Assembly (NCBI RefSeq): GCF_014334115.1 | Contig: NZ_CP060494.1 | Coordinates: 1,054,001-1,118,000, forward strand | Origin: Sphingosinithalassobacter sp. CS137 | GTDB taxonomy: Bacteria > Pseudomonadota > Alphaproteobacteria > Sphingomonadales > Sphingomonadaceae | DNA: 64,000 nt | Direction: 5' to 3' | In this document: piece after piece, positions 25,167 through 34,424 of the stretch | Numbering within the stretch: the stretch's first letter is position 1 | Layout: each line of letters begins with the position of its first letter | Program-made: the position numbers and the translations under genes | The notes under the pieces: model-generated | What the model was told of the DNA's origin: nothing | The model's input: the letters and a program-made list of their open reading frames with translations, nothing else | The model's database searches: none

Positions 25167-26474
25167 TCAAGCGGCCGGCGCGAAGCGTTCGACCGCGCCG
25201 CGGACCCGGGCGAGCGCAGGCCCTTCGAGCACCGTTTCGGCCTGCGCCAGCAGCAGCCGCGCTTCGCAGCGGAGCTGATCGACACGTGCCGCCGACGGCC
25301 CGCCGGCGGCCACCGCTTCGAGCGCGTCGACGAAACTGACCGCCGCCAGCGGATTGGCGGCAGCAGAAGCCCTCACTTCGCCAAAGGCGCGACGGAGGAA
25401 ATGATCGAAATCGTCGACGAGCGCATGGACTCCGCGCGTGCCATAGCGATTGCCGTCGGCATCCGTGCCGAGATCGCGCCGCGCCAGCTGTGCCGTCACT
25501 GCCGAGAGCCAGTGCAGGCAGGTGATCGCCGTGAACGGATCGTTGATTCCCGGCGACAGCGCACGCAGCGCGATCTCCACCAGCTCGTCGATCGAGAATT
25601 CGATGTCCTGGCTTGAGGTGCGGCTCTCACCCAGCGCGAAGGCGCGGCGCAGCTGCTGCTCGACGCCCTCGCCTATCGTGCCGTCGACGTGAAGCAGGGG
25701 CATTTCGGAATGGATGAAATCGCCCGAACGCACCGCCAGCCGGACCTGCACGCCCTGCCGCTCGCACACGTCGCCGAGCGTTTCGAAATCAATGATCTCG
25801 ATATAGCCGGCGCGACCGGCGCGGATCGGCGCTCCCCGTGCGCCATAAGGCTCGATCAGCGGAGTACCGCGATCGGGATCGGGATAGCGCGCCTCGATGT
25901 CGTGCAGCGCGCGGCGACCGATGCTGGCGACCACGCGATTGATCCGGATGCTGTCGGGCACGTGATGGAGGAAATAGACGAGCACCGCGACCGACAGCAA
26001 TGTCAGGAGAAATGCCGTCACCAGCGACAGTTCGGGCACGAAGCCGCCGACGCTGCGCATGCCGAACCGCCCCGCCTCGTCCGGCTGGTGCACCGTTCGC
26101 AGGACGAGCAGGCAATAGACGAAGGTCGCGATGAAGACGCCGAGCGAGAGCTGGTTGCCGCGATCGGTCATGAAATTGGTGAGCAGCCGCGGACCATAGT
26201 TGCCCGAGGCATAGACCACCGCCGCGATGGTGATCGCGAACACCGTGCCCGCGACCGAGATCATCGATCCGGCGATGGTCGAGAGCAGCGCCCGCGCGCC
26301 GTCCGGCGTCGAATCGTGCAGCCAGCTGACCCCCTCCGCCCAGCCGTTGTTCAACTGCCGATCCACCGCATAGGTGGCGAAGGACAGCAGAATGGCGGCG
26401 AGCGTGAGAACGGTCGGAAGGAACCAATAGCTGGCGTTGAGGCGCAGTGCGATTTGGCGGAGCCAGGCTTTCAT
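25167..26474 (-). CDS. DUF2254 family membrane protein
   Basis: A 435-residue inner-membrane protein. An N-terminal half with four transmembrane segments (about 17-37, 63-88, 107-125, 145-170) contains the DUF2254 pattern ISVAGTVFAITIAAVVYASGNYGPRLL. A cytosolic C-terminal half contains DIEFSIDELVEIALRALSPGINDPFTAI, also family-typical. Function is unknown. ATG 26474 was used. It is divergent from the FUSC-family gene (77 bp apart) and ends 43 bp before the nadC start. Confidence 0.87.
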   Translation of the reverse strand: MKAWLRQIALRLNASYWFLPTVLTLAAILLSFATYAVDRQLNNGWAEGVSWLHDSTPDGARALLSTIAGSMISVAGTVFAITIAAVVYASGNYGPRLLTNFMTDRGNQLSLGVFIATFVYCLLVLRTVHQPDEAGRFGMRSVGGFVPELSLVTAFLLTLLSVAVLVYFLHHVPDSIRINRVVASIGRRALHDIEARYPDPDRGTPLIEPYGARGAPIRAGRAGYIEIIDFETLGDVCERQGVQVRLAVRSGDFIHSEMPLLHVDGTIGEGVEQQLRRAFALGESRTSSQDIEFSIDELVEIALRALSPGINDPFTAITCLHWLSAVTAQLARRDLGTDADGNRYGTRGVHALVDDFDHFLRRAFGEVRASAAANPLAAVSFVDALEAVAAGGPSAARVDQLRCEARLLLAQAETVLEGPALARVRGAVERFAPAA

Positions 26475-26551
26475 GCTGCTGGAACGTGGCGGAGGCGAAA
26501 CGGTTGCCCGGCACGCGGGAACCATCGCAGCGCCGGGACCATTGGCCCGGC

Positions 26552-27559
26552 ATGCAAATCGTCCCGGCAAAGCTGCGCGATCCGATTCGACTGGGGCTGC
26601 AAAGCGCGATCGGGGGCATCGCCGCCTATCTGATCTGCCGATGGGTGGGGCTGAACCAGGCGAGCTGGAGCTGGGGCGTGATCTCGGCGCTGTTCGTGGC
26701 GCACCAGAATCTCGACGCGACCGCAGTGGCCGCAGCCGGCCGGATCGGCGCGGCGCTGCTCGGCACCGTGGTGGGGCTGGCGACGGTGCTGGCGTTCGGC
26801 GGCGAGGATCTGACGCTGCTGCGCCTCGCGGTTGCGGCGATCCTGCTGAACGGCATAGCCACCGCGCTGCCCAATTTCCGCTTCGGCGTGGTGGCGGCGG
26901 TGATCATCGCGCTCGAACCCGATCCCGAAATATTGGGCGGGGCGATCGATCGCGCGGCGGCGATCCTGATCGGATCGGTGACCGGGGCCGCCGGCGCCTT
27001 TCTGGTGTGGCCGGAAAGCGCGGCGAAGCGCGCCATGCGCCCGATCCGCGCCGCGATCGGCGAGTGCCGGAACCTGCTGACCGCCGAAGTCGAAGTGCTG
27101 ACCGGCGACGGCGAGCGGGAACTCGATCCGATCCATCGCCGCTTCCTCGACAACATCCGCACCGCGCGCGAGCTGACCGACGGGATGCGCCTGCACCGCA
27201 CCGCCGAGAACATGCCGGTCGAAGCGCTCGTCCCCGCCGTGCTTCAGCTGTGGCACACGCTGATCATCCTCGACCGGCTGCGCGAGCGGCAAGGCGATCC
27301 GCTGGGCACCGATGCGCCGCTGAAGGATGCGATCGGGGAGGTTCGCGAGAAAGTGTGCGCCTTTCTGGAGCCGCCCGACAGCGGCGAGGCGACGGCCCAT
27401 GCGGACCCGGCACGCGCGGCGATCGATCGCGCGATCGACGCGACGCAGGCGCGGCGCGACGACGAGGACGCCCGGGCGTTCACCTTCGCTTTGCGCGAAC
27501 TCGATTCGGACCTGGAGAAGCTGGAGGAACTGTTCCGCAAGCGCGCCAGCACCGCATGA
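26552..27559 (+). CDS. FUSC/ArAE-type membrane protein (putative aromatic acid exporter)
   Basis: A 335-residue protein with about five to six N-terminal hydrophobic helices (residues about 10-150), including NQASWSWGVISALFVAHQNL and RIGAALLGTVVGLATVLA. The FUSC/ArAE pattern has a charged helical cytosolic C-terminal domain after WPESAAKRAMRPIRAAI. Homologues export small aromatic or organic acids, with substrate uncertain here. ATG 26552 opens the protein directly before the first helix. It is convergent with nadA. Confidence 0.8.
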   Translation: MQIVPAKLRDPIRLGLQSAIGGIAAYLICRWVGLNQASWSWGVISALFVAHQNLDATAVAAAGRIGAALLGTVVGLATVLAFGGEDLTLLRLAVAAILLNGIATALPNFRFGVVAAVIIALEPDPEILGGAIDRAAAILIGSVTGAAGAFLVWPESAAKRAMRPIRAAIGECRNLLTAEVEVLTGDGERELDPIHRRFLDNIRTARELTDGMRLHRTAENMPVEALVPAVLQLWHTLIILDRLRERQGDPLGTDAPLKDAIGEVREKVCAFLEPPDSGEATAHADPARAAIDRAIDATQARRDDEDARAFTFALRELDSDLEKLEELFRKRASTA

Positions 27560-27580
27560 GCGCCGGCGCCGCGACCGGGC

Positions 27581-28591
27581 TCAGTCGCCGGTGACGGGAA
27601 CCGGCCCCAAGTCGCCCATACCGACGGTGCCGCTCGCCATCGCGAGCATGCGGTCGAGGCTGGTCTGCGCCTTGAGCCGCAGATCCTCCGCGATTTCGAT
27701 CCGCGGCTCGAGGTCGCGCAGCGCGACGTAGAGCTTCTCCATCGTGTTGAGCGCCATATAGGGGCAGATATTGCAGTTGCAGTTGCCGTCGGCACCCGGC
27801 GCGCCGATGAAGGTCTTTTCCGGCACCGCCTTTTCCATCTGGTGGATGATGTGCGGCTCGGTGGCGACGATCAGCGTGTCGCCGGGAAAGCTCTGCGCGA
27901 AATTGAGGATTCCGCTGGTCGAGCCGACATAATCGGCGTGGTCGAGCACGTGCGGCGGGCATTCGGGATGCGCCGCGACCGGCGCGTCGGGATGCTGCGC
28001 CTTGAGCTTGAGCAGCTCGGTTTCGCTGAACGCCTCGTGGACGATGCACACGCCCGGCCAGAGCAGCATGTCGCGCCCGGTCTTGCGCCTGAGATAGCCG
28101 CCGAGATGCTTGTCGGGGCCGAAGATGATCTTCTGGCTCTCCGGAATCTGGCTGAGGATCTTTTCGGCCGAGGAGCTGGTGACGATGATGTCGCTGAGCG
28201 CTTTCACTTCGACCGAGCAGTTGATGTAGGTGAGCGCGATGTGATCGGAATGCTGCGCGCGGAAGGCGGCGAACTGATCGGGCGGGCAGCTGTCTTCGAG
28301 GCTGCAGCCGGCATCCATGTCGGGCAGGACGACGATCTTCTGCGGGCTGAGCACCTTGGCCGTTTCGGCCATGAAGCGCACGCCGCAAAACGCGATCACA
28401 TCGGCGTCGGTCTCCGCCGCCTTGCGGCTGAGATCGAGGCTGTCGCCCACGAAATCGGCGATGTCCTGAAGCTCGGGCTTCTGGTAATAATGCGCGAGGA
28501 TGACGGCGTTGCGCTCCTTGCGCAGCCGATCGATCTCGGCGCGCAGGTCCAGCCCCGCCAGCGTACCGCCAATGCCCTCGCGTGCGTCCAT
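27581..28591 (-). CDS. nadA: Quinolinate synthase A
   Basis: A 336-residue [4Fe-4S] enzyme condensing iminoaspartate and dihydroxyacetone phosphate to quinolinate. Three repeats of the NadA fold are evident: [43 protein letters not shown], and near the end [21 protein letters not shown], which carries the cluster cysteine region. Start ATG 28591 was preferred over the ATG two codons earlier because AAGGGA is six bases upstream of it. It works with NadB and with NadC encoded nearby. Confidence 0.96.
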   Translation of the reverse strand: MDAREGIGGTLAGLDLRAEIDRLRKERNAVILAHYYQKPELQDIADFVGDSLDLSRKAAETDADVIAFCGVRFMAETAKVLSPQKIVVLPDMDAGCSLEDSCPPDQFAAFRAQHSDHIALTYINCSVEVKALSDIIVTSSSAEKILSQIPESQKIIFGPDKHLGGYLRRKTGRDMLLWPGVCIVHEAFSETELLKLKAQHPDAPVAAHPECPPHVLDHADYVGSTSGILNFAQSFPGDTLIVATEPHIIHQMEKAVPEKTFIGAPGADGNCNCNICPYMALNTMEKLYVALRDLEPRIEIAEDLRLKAQTSLDRMLAMASGTVGMGDLGPVPVTGD

Positions 28592-28640
28592 TTCCATTCC
28601 CTTGATTGCCCACCGCACATGGCGTGCGGCGCGCGGCGGA

Positions 28641-29414
28641 TCAAGGCATGAGCGGAAGCGGCGGGAATTCGAACGGCGGCAAGGCGGCGCCCGGCTGGCC
28701 CGCCGTGACCAAGCCGTGCAGCCAGAGTGCGGCGCCGCTCGCGACGATCAGCCCGATCAGCGCGCGCACGGCCAGGATCGTGCCGATCCCCCACCACCAG
28801 GCGGGATGGACCCGGCCGCTGCGCCGCCAGTCCGCCACCACGCCCGCCAGCGGAAAGAGCAGCACGAGGACGAATTCGAGGATGCCGGCATGGGGGACCA
28901 GCAGCGCCAGCGGAAGCAAGCGCCCCAGCCCCGGCCCCACGAGCATCGCCATGCCGCAGAAATGCAGCCTCTTGTGCCAGGCGCTGTGCCGCCGCAGCAC
29001 GATAGCGGCAGTCGACAGCGCGGCGAAAGTATAGACAGTGAGCGGCGCCATCACGAGGAAATAGGCGGGGCGATAGACCGGCGCCGCGCGACCGAGCCGC
29101 ACCGCCTCGACCGCGACGATCGTGCCGACCACCACCATCGCCACCATCCAGCCGGCGGCAATCCAGCCGAGCCGCCGGTGCCAGGCGATCGACCCCGAAG
29201 TGGCGAGCATCGTCTGAGTCACATAGAGCACGACCCAGCCGAAGAAGACGACGCCATGCGCATGCACGATCGCGGGCGCCGAGAAGCTCGACCGGCCGAA
29301 GGCGAGATGCAGCGAGAAGCCCGCGACGAGCACGAAGGCCATCGCAAAGGCGCCGAACAGGAAGAAGCGATTATCGTCCGCAGCGAGCGGACCCCGACCA
29401 ACAACCGTAGCCAT
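28641..29414 (-). CDS. Uncharacterised multipass membrane protein
   Basis: A 257-residue protein with about seven hydrophobic segments and no recognised catalytic domain. Paired histidine-containing segments ([46 protein letters not shown]) recur in helix positions, which could bind haem or metal, though this is only a pattern. ATG 29414 lies downstream of a GGGGG stretch. It is the gene upstream of nadA on the same strand, 49 bp away, but no functional link is evident. Confidence 0.72.
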   Translation of the reverse strand: MATVVGRGPLAADDNRFFLFGAFAMAFVLVAGFSLHLAFGRSSFSAPAIVHAHGVVFFGWVVLYVTQTMLATSGSIAWHRRLGWIAAGWMVAMVVVGTIVAVEAVRLGRAAPVYRPAYFLVMAPLTVYTFAALSTAAIVLRRHSAWHKRLHFCGMAMLVGPGLGRLLPLALLVPHAGILEFVLVLLFPLAGVVADWRRSGRVHPAWWWGIGTILAVRALIGLIVASGAALWLHGLVTAGQPGAALPPFEFPPLPLMP

Positions 29415-29479
29415 CGATGCAGACCCCCTGCAGAGGTGCGCATCCTACACGATGTGAAGATATCCGGAAAGCGATTCGA

Positions 29480-30178
29480 TCATTGCCCCTGCGCCGACTG
29501 GCGGTTCGCCAGCACGTCGCGGATCGAGGGGGAGACGTCCCATTGCTCGCGATCGCCGCTGCGCTCGTCGGGGAAATAGACTTCGACATTCGCTTCGACG
29601 CCAACCGCGCGCAGCGGCATCGCGAAGCTGCGCTCGACCGCCCGGCGCGTCGCGTCGCGGGCGAGCCGCATCGGCGTTTCCTCGCGCGCCTGGCGGACGA
29701 GCTCGCGCTGCGCCGCCTGGCGGTTGGCCTCGTCGAGCTTGTCCTCGGCGTCGGTCAGCCGCATCAGGATGCCGCCCTCGTCATATTCGCGGATCGCGTC
29801 GAGATCGACGTCGGGGCCGACCACTTCGATCGGTGGCAGGGTGATGCGCAGCGTGTTGCTTTCGGCATTCCACTGGACATCGTCCTGATCGAGCCTGGCG
29901 AGATCGACTTCGTAGCGGACCATGCCGGGCATGATGAGCGTCTTGCGCGCAGTGAGCCCCAGCCGGCTCTGGCGCGAGGTGACCACCGCGACGTAGCGCG
30001 CGGCGAAGGTGGAGAGCCGGTTCTGCTCGCGCAGCCCCTGAAGACTGGCGGCGGCGACCGTCACCGGATCGGGATCGAGCTTCTGCTCGACATAGTCGCG
30101 GCCGAACCACAGCAGCAGCCCACTGACGACGGCGAGCGCCAGCAACACCCCCAGGAACGTCGAGCATCCACGCCTCAT
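29480..30178 (-). CDS. DUF4230 domain-containing membrane-anchored protein
   Basis: A 232-residue protein with one N-terminal transmembrane segment (residues about 6-25) and a periplasmic or extracytoplasmic DUF4230 domain. The latter shows LSTFAARYVAVVTSRQSRLGLTARKTLIMPG and VRYEVDLARLDQDDVQWN. The end is a helical stretch with DANRQ-type repeats. Function is unknown. ATG 30178 overlaps the stop of the metallo-beta-lactamase-fold gene by four bases, so the two are cotranslated. Confidence 0.82.
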   Translation of the reverse strand: MRRGCSTFLGVLLALAVVSGLLLWFGRDYVEQKLDPDPVTVAAASLQGLREQNRLSTFAARYVAVVTSRQSRLGLTARKTLIMPGMVRYEVDLARLDQDDVQWNAESNTLRITLPPIEVVGPDVDLDAIREYDEGGILMRLTDAEDKLDEANRQAAQRELVRQAREETPMRLARDATRRAVERSFAMPLRAVGVEANVEVYFPDERSGDREQWDVSPSIRDVLANRQSAQGQ

Positions 30179-31032
30179 GCCGCCATCCTCCAGCTTTCTC
30201 CGTCGCGGGCGACCAGTCCGCGGCCGTTGAGATCGATAAGATGCGCAAGCACCGATCGTTCCGCCGCGCCGATCAATCGCGGATCGAGCCCGACATACAT
30301 GCGCTGGACCAGCGCGGGGACGTCGCGGCCCTCCTCGCGCAGCAGGCGGAGGATCTGGCCCTCGCGCTGCTTGCGATGGCCGATCAGGCCGCGCACGAAG
30401 CGGCGCGGATTGCGCACTTCGGGACCGTGGGCGGGATAATAGACCTGGTCGTCGCGCTCCAGCAGCCGCTCCAGGCTGGCGAGATAGGCAGTCATGTCGC
30501 CGTCGGGCGGGGCCACCACCGTGGTCGACCAGCCCATCACATGATCGCCGGTGAAGAGCACGCCGCGCTCGTCGAGCGCGAAACACAGATGGTTCGAGGT
30601 GTGGCCGGGGGTGGCGATCGCCGTGAGCGCCCACCCCTCGCCGGCGACCTGCTCGCCATCGGCCAGCACGCGATCGGGCGCATAGGCGGCGTCGAACGAA
30701 GCATCGGCGCGCGGGCCGAGATCGGCGACCGCGAGCGGCGCGCAGCCGATCACCGGCGCGCCGGTCGCCGCCTTCAGCGCGGCGGCGGCGGGGCTGTGGT
30801 CGCGATGGGTGTGGGTGCACAGGATGGCGCGAACCGGCCGATCGGCGATCGCCGCCAGCAGCGCGGCGACATGCTCGGGCTCGTCGGGGCCGGGATCGAT
30901 CACCGCAAGATCGCGGGTGCCGACCAGAAAGCTCTGCGTTCCGGTGTAGGTATAGGGCGACGGGTTCGGCGCCAGCACGCGCGCGACCATCGGCTCGACC
31001 TGCTCCGCCACGCCGGGTGAGGCTTGCGTCAT
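30175..31032 (-). CDS. Metallo-beta-lactamase-fold hydrolase (LACTB2-like)
   Basis: A 285-residue hydrolase. The metal motif HTHRDH covers H74, H76, D78 and H79. Further ligands lie in ATPGHTSNH and FTGDHVMGW. The C-terminal segment (about 200-285, GLIGHRKQREGQILRLL onward) is a winged-helix-like tail as in LACTB2-type proteins. Substrates of this group range from RNA to thioesters, so none is assigned. ATG 31032. Two-gene operon with DUF4230. Confidence 0.87.
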   Translation of the reverse strand: MTQASPGVAEQVEPMVARVLAPNPSPYTYTGTQSFLVGTRDLAVIDPGPDEPEHVAALLAAIADRPVRAILCTHTHRDHSPAAAALKAATGAPVIGCAPLAVADLGPRADASFDAAYAPDRVLADGEQVAGEGWALTAIATPGHTSNHLCFALDERGVLFTGDHVMGWSTTVVAPPDGDMTAYLASLERLLERDDQVYYPAHGPEVRNPRRFVRGLIGHRKQREGQILRLLREEGRDVPALVQRMYVGLDPRLIGAAERSVLAHLIDLNGRGLVARDGESWRMAA

Positions 31033-31094
31033 GGCCCGGAGATGGCGGTTTCGCGCCCGCTAGACAAGGGCATGCGCCGGCCGCGAACACGATC

Positions 31095-31128
31095 GGGGCC
31101 GGCCGCCCGAAGGAAAGCGACCGGCCCC
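31095..31128. terminator. GC-rich hairpin in the gap after the M56 peptidase gene
   Basis: Arms GGGGCCGG (31095-31102) and CCGGCCCC (31121-31128) with an 18-base loop. It lies 51 bp downstream of the M56 peptidase stop (minus strand) and upstream of the metallo-beta-lactamase gene. No T-run follows, so termination is uncertain. Confidence 0.4.
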
Positions 31129-31178
31129 GGAGGGTGTCTCGCGCTCAAGGGGCAGAGCGGGAGAACCCCCTCCCCCTC

Positions 31179-32657
31179 TCAATCGTCGCTGCGCGACTCG
31201 GCTTCGATCTCGGCGATCGCGGCGTCGAGATCGGCGAGTGCCTCGGCCCGCTGCTCGGCGGTGAGTTCGGGATCGCTGGCGACCCGGGTGCGGGCATGGG
31301 CCACCGCGCGGCGGGCATGGGCAAGCGCCTCGACCTTCGCACGGGCGGCATCGGCCTCGGCGCGCGCCGCCATCACCTGGATGCGATCGGTGCAGATGCG
31401 GATCACCTGGCGGTCGCCTTCGGTGCTGTGGGTGACGATTTCGTCGCGCTCACCGCCCGAGGTGCCGCAGTTCAGTTCGCGGACATCGGGAATGCTGCGG
31501 CGGATCGCCTCGGCATCAACCATCGCTTCGCCGGTCTGGATCGTGCGGATGCGATAGACGCTCGCGCCTTCCATATCGGGCGCTTCGGGAGCCTCCGGCG
31601 CCTCGGGAGCCTCCGGCGGCTCGGGCAGGTCGCCATGCGGCAGCGCGGGAGGCGCAGGCGGCGCGGGCGGCACATCCTGGAGCGCGGCGAGATCGACGCC
31701 GATCGTGCGGCCGACCTTGTCGCGGATCGTCTCGGCGGCCTGGGTGCCCGAGGCGGTGAGGCCAAGCGCGGCGAGCGCCAGGGCCAGCCCGCCCGCGCTT
31801 CCGGCGGCGAGACGCGTGGGGGATGTCTTGTTGGTCTTCGAAAGCATGCGGAGCCTCCCTTTGAGTTCGTTTATCGTGTGCAAGTGACATGCCGCCGAGA
31901 CCGCGCCCCCATGCGCGGACTTGACGATCGCACGGCCATAGGCATGGCGCAGTGCCTGGGCGCGGCCGGAGAGCACGAGTGCGTCGCAGGCCATTTCCTG
32001 ATCGGCGCGGAAGGCGCGGAACGCGCGCCAGGCGACCGGATTGAACCAGTGGAGCGCGAGGATCACGAGCGCGACCCAATTGGCGATCAGATCGCCGCGG
32101 ACGTGATGGCCAAGCTCGTGGGCCAGCGCGAGATCCTGCTCGAGATCGTCGTAGCGCTCGGAAAAGTCGCGCGGAAAGGCGACATATTTGTGGAAGATGC
32201 CGAAGGCGAGCGGGCCATGGGCGGCGTCGGTCTCGATCACACGGACGCGCCCCCCGGCGACGGTGCGGTCGATCCGCGCGCGCGCCAGCAGCCGGCTGCA
32301 GAACAGGCTGTGCGCGACGAGATGATAGAGCAGGAACCCGGCGGCGCCGACCGCCCAGGCGCCGCCGAGCAGCGCGAGCCAGTCGATCGCAGGCGCTTCC
32401 GCGGCTGCCCCGGTGCCGGCCGACAGCGGCTCGAGCACATAGACGGTGACGATGTCGCCCGCCGCGGCGACGGGCACCGCCGCCTGCTCGCGCCAGCTCT
32501 CCGGCAGCGGCGGCAGGACCATGCGCGCCGCCGGAAGCAGCCACAGCGCATAGGCCATGCCCGCCCCGAAGGCGCGGCGCACGGGCGCACGGATCGCGAG
32601 CACCAGCAGCATCAGCAGCGTGGTGGCGAACAGCGTTTCGACGGCCCAGGCAATCAT
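31179..32657 (-). CDS. M56 (BlaR1/MecR1-like) membrane metallopeptidase without penicillin-binding sensor
   Basis: A 492-residue integral membrane zinc protease. Helices occur at the N-terminus and around 99-116, with the zinc motif HELGHH at 180-185 and a further helix at 192-205. A C-terminal extracytoplasmic part of about 200 residues has a (PEAPEA)-type Pro/Glu repeat near 345-360 and a helical, Ala/Arg-rich end. The transpeptidase-like sensor domain of BlaR1 is absent, so the inducer is probably not a beta-lactam bound the classical way. ATG 32657 overlaps the blaI stop. It is expected to inactivate its BlaI partner. Confidence 0.86.
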   Translation of the reverse strand: MIAWAVETLFATTLLMLLVLAIRAPVRRAFGAGMAYALWLLPAARMVLPPLPESWREQAAVPVAAAGDIVTVYVLEPLSAGTGAAAEAPAIDWLALLGGAWAVGAAGFLLYHLVAHSLFCSRLLARARIDRTVAGGRVRVIETDAAHGPLAFGIFHKYVAFPRDFSERYDDLEQDLALAHELGHHVRGDLIANWVALVILALHWFNPVAWRAFRAFRADQEMACDALVLSGRAQALRHAYGRAIVKSAHGGAVSAACHLHTINELKGRLRMLSKTNKTSPTRLAAGSAGGLALALAALGLTASGTQAAETIRDKVGRTIGVDLAALQDVPPAPPAPPALPHGDLPEPPEAPEAPEAPEAPDMEGASVYRIRTIQTGEAMVDAEAIRRSIPDVRELNCGTSGGERDEIVTHSTEGDRQVIRICTDRIQVMAARAEADAARAKVEALAHARRAVAHARTRVASDPELTAEQRAEALADLDAAIAEIEAESRSDD

Positions 32658-33022
32658 TGCTTGAGATCCTTCAGCAGCGCTTCGATTTCCGAAATGTCCT
32701 GATCGGTGAGCGCGTCGCGCTCGGCGAGATGCGCGACCAGCGGCGTCAGCCTGCCGCCGAACAGCCGGTCCATCAGCCGGCGCGATTCGCCGGCGACATA
32801 ATCGCCGCGCTGCACGAGCGGCCGGTAAAGATAGCGGCGGCCCTCCTCCTCATGCGCGATGATGTTCTTGGCCAGCAGCCGCCCCAGCAGCGTCTTGACG
32901 GTGTTGGCGCTCCAATCGCGTTCGGGCGCCACGCGCTCGGCGACTTCCTGTGCGGAGAGCGGCGAACGCTCCCACAGCACTTCCATCACGGCGTGTTCGG
33001 CATCGCTGATTCGTTCGGTCAT
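32654..33022 (-). CDS. blaI: BlaI/MecI/CopY family transcriptional repressor
   Basis: A 122-residue winged-helix repressor. ISDAEHAVMEVLWERSPLSAQEVAERV and WSANTVKTLLGRLLAKNIIAHEEEGRRYLYRPL are the standard BlaI DNA-binding domain. The C-terminal half is a dimerisation and cleavage region. ATG 33022 has GAGGGA about eight bases upstream; an earlier in-frame start is unlikely. It forms an operon with the M56 peptidase by four-base overlap. Two TACA/TGTA-type dyads lie just upstream (33043-33071). Confidence 0.93.
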   Translation of the reverse strand: MTERISDAEHAVMEVLWERSPLSAQEVAERVAPERDWSANTVKTLLGRLLAKNIIAHEEEGRRYLYRPLVQRGDYVAGESRRLMDRLFGGRLTPLVAHLAERDALTDQDISEIEALLKDLKQ

Positions 33023-33039
33023 GCGTCCGTCCCTCTTTC

Positions 33040-33074
33040 GACTACATCTGTAATCCATGTTTACGCATGTAGTC
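33040..33074. promoter_or_regulatory. Paired BlaI-type operator dyads
   Basis: Outer arms GACTACAT (33040-33047) and ATGTAGTC (33067-33074) form a perfect inverted repeat. Inside are two BlaI-like sites, TACATCTGTA (33043-33052) and TACGCATGTA (33062-33071), 19 bp centre to centre, 18 bp upstream of the blaI start. This matches the TACA-n-TGTA core recognised by MecI/BlaI repressors. Confidence 0.8.
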
Positions 33075-33281
33075 AATGGGGCTGAACGCGGGCTGAACGA
33101 CTCGCAGGCGCAACGACGCGGCAGCGGCGAGCGTGGCGGCGCCGCAACTGTCGGAAAGGTTTACAGCAGAACGCGCAGCGGCGGGCGCGTTAACCATCGC
33201 ATCGGCGGATTTCCGTGCGCGCCGCGAATTGGCACGCAGGCTGCATCGGTTGGAATACCCGAGCGTTTCAACGCTTCAGCA

Positions 33282-33324
33282 GGGCGGGTCGACCAGCTTT
33301 TACCGGTCTCGCGTCGACCCGCCC
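33282..33324. terminator. 12-bp stem hairpin after grxD
   Basis: Perfect arms GGGCGGGTCGAC (33282-33293) and GTCGACCCGCCC (33313-33324) with a 19-base loop, 45 bp past the end of grxD on the minus strand. The bases that follow hold no T-tract. Confidence 0.45.
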
Positions 33325-33369
33325 GCCCCCGGGTTTCCCGGCCACAGACGGATCGCGCGGCAGCGTCGC

Positions 33370-33699
33370 TCAGGAAGGGGCGACGCCCTTTTCGGTCATC
33401 AGATCGGCCAGTTCGCCCGATTCGTACATCTCCATCATGATGTCCGATCCGCCGACGAATTCGCCCTTCACATAGAGCTGCGGGATGGTTGGCCAGTCCG
33501 AAAAGGTCTTGATGCCCTGACGGATGCCCTGATCCTGCAGCACATCGACGCTTTCGAAGGAAACGCCGAGATGATTGAGGATCGCGATCGCGCGGCTGGA
33601 AAAGCCGCACTGGGGAAAGAGCGGGCTGCCCTTCATGAACAGCAGGACGTCGTTCGAATCGACGAGTCCCTGGATCCGCTGCTGCACGTCGTCGGTCAT
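33370..33699 (-). CDS. grxD: Monothiol glutaredoxin (Grx4 type, CGFS)
   Basis: A 109-residue thioredoxin-fold protein with the active-site CGFS at residues 31-34 and the GSH-binding stretch WPTIPQLYVKGEFVGGSDI. CGFS glutaredoxins bind [2Fe-2S] clusters together with BolA proteins and deliver them. ATG 33699 is preceded by AGGAG. The bolA gene is directly upstream with a four-base gap, and DUF1476 precedes that, so the three read as one operon. Confidence 0.96.
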   Translation of the reverse strand: MTDDVQQRIQGLVDSNDVLLFMKGSPLFPQCGFSSRAIAILNHLGVSFESVDVLQDQGIRQGIKTFSDWPTIPQLYVKGEFVGGSDIMMEMYESGELADLMTEKGVAPS

Positions 33700-33703
33700 G
33701 GCT

Positions 33704-33943
33704 TTACTCCTGTACGGGCGCCTGCGTGGTGAGCTGAAGCGCATGCAGTTCGCCGCCCATCCGGTCGCCGAGCGCCGAATAGACGGCGCGCTGCTGCGCC
33801 ACGCGCGACATTCCGCGGAACCGCTCGCTCACCACGCGCGCTGCATAATGATCGCCGTCACCGGCAAGATCGGTGATCTCGACCTGGGCGTCGGGAAACG
33901 CCTCCCGGATCAGCGCCTCGATCTGGTCGGCCGGCATCGGCAT
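33704..33943 (-). CDS. bolA: BolA family protein
   Basis: A 79-residue BolA-fold protein: IEALIREAFPDAQVEITDLAGDGDHYAARVVSERFRGMSRVAQQRAVYSAL, with the conserved H-Y segment and a C-terminal histidine (ELHAL). With CGFS glutaredoxin it forms a [2Fe-2S] bridge used in Fe-S trafficking and iron sensing. The short length fits the BolA2/IbaG-like form. ATG 33943 is used; ATG 33937 is an equal alternative. Upstream neighbour is DUF1476 with a four-base gap. Confidence 0.93.
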   Translation of the reverse strand: MPMPADQIEALIREAFPDAQVEITDLAGDGDHYAARVVSERFRGMSRVAQQRAVYSALGDRMGGELHALQLTTQAPVQE

Positions 33944-33947
33944 CGGA

Positions 33948-34271
33948 TTACTTCGCTTCCATCAGCTGGCGGCGCGCCTCGACGAGCTGCTCGTCGACGG
34001 CCTTGCGCACCGTCGCCTCGTCGATGTCGACACCGGCGGCAGTGAGATCGCCCACCAGCTTGCGGATCACGTCCTCGTCGCCGATTTCCTCGAAATCGGC
34101 CTGGACGACCGCCTTGGCATAGGCATCGGTCTCTTCGGGCGTGAGCCCCATCTTGGAGGCGGCCCACTGGCCGAGCAGCCGGTTGCGCCGCGCGATCACG
34201 CGGAACGCCATTTCCTCATCGCGTGCGTACTTTGCCTCGAACGCCTTTTCGCGATCGTCGAAACTGGTCAT
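33948..34271 (-). CDS. DUF1476 protein, alphaproteobacterial F1-ATPase zeta inhibitor family
   Basis: A 107-residue helical protein. The opening TSFDDREKAFEAKYARDEEMAFRVIARRNRLLG is the family signature and includes the inhibitory N-terminal helix region known in Paracoccus zeta. In Paracoccus this protein blocks reverse rotation of F1-ATPase; in other alphaproteobacteria the regulatory strength differs. ATG 34271. An 11-bp inverted repeat (34282-34292 and 34341-34351) lies upstream and may be in its leader. First gene of the DUF1476-bolA-grxD operon. Confidence 0.9.
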   Translation of the reverse strand: MTSFDDREKAFEAKYARDEEMAFRVIARRNRLLGQWAASKMGLTPEETDAYAKAVVQADFEEIGDEDVIRKLVGDLTAAGVDIDEATVRKAVDEQLVEARRQLMEAK

Positions 34272-34424
34272 GCGCAATCCCTGCCCCGTGTGAAACCAAT
34301 CCAAGCGAGATAGGAGGGCGCGGAAGCGAAGGCAACGGGGCACACGGGGCATGGGGGTGACCCATAACGGCAGCCTATCCGCTAGCGCCTCAATAGCGGA
34401 CGTTCGGTCGCAGAGCGTCGAGCC

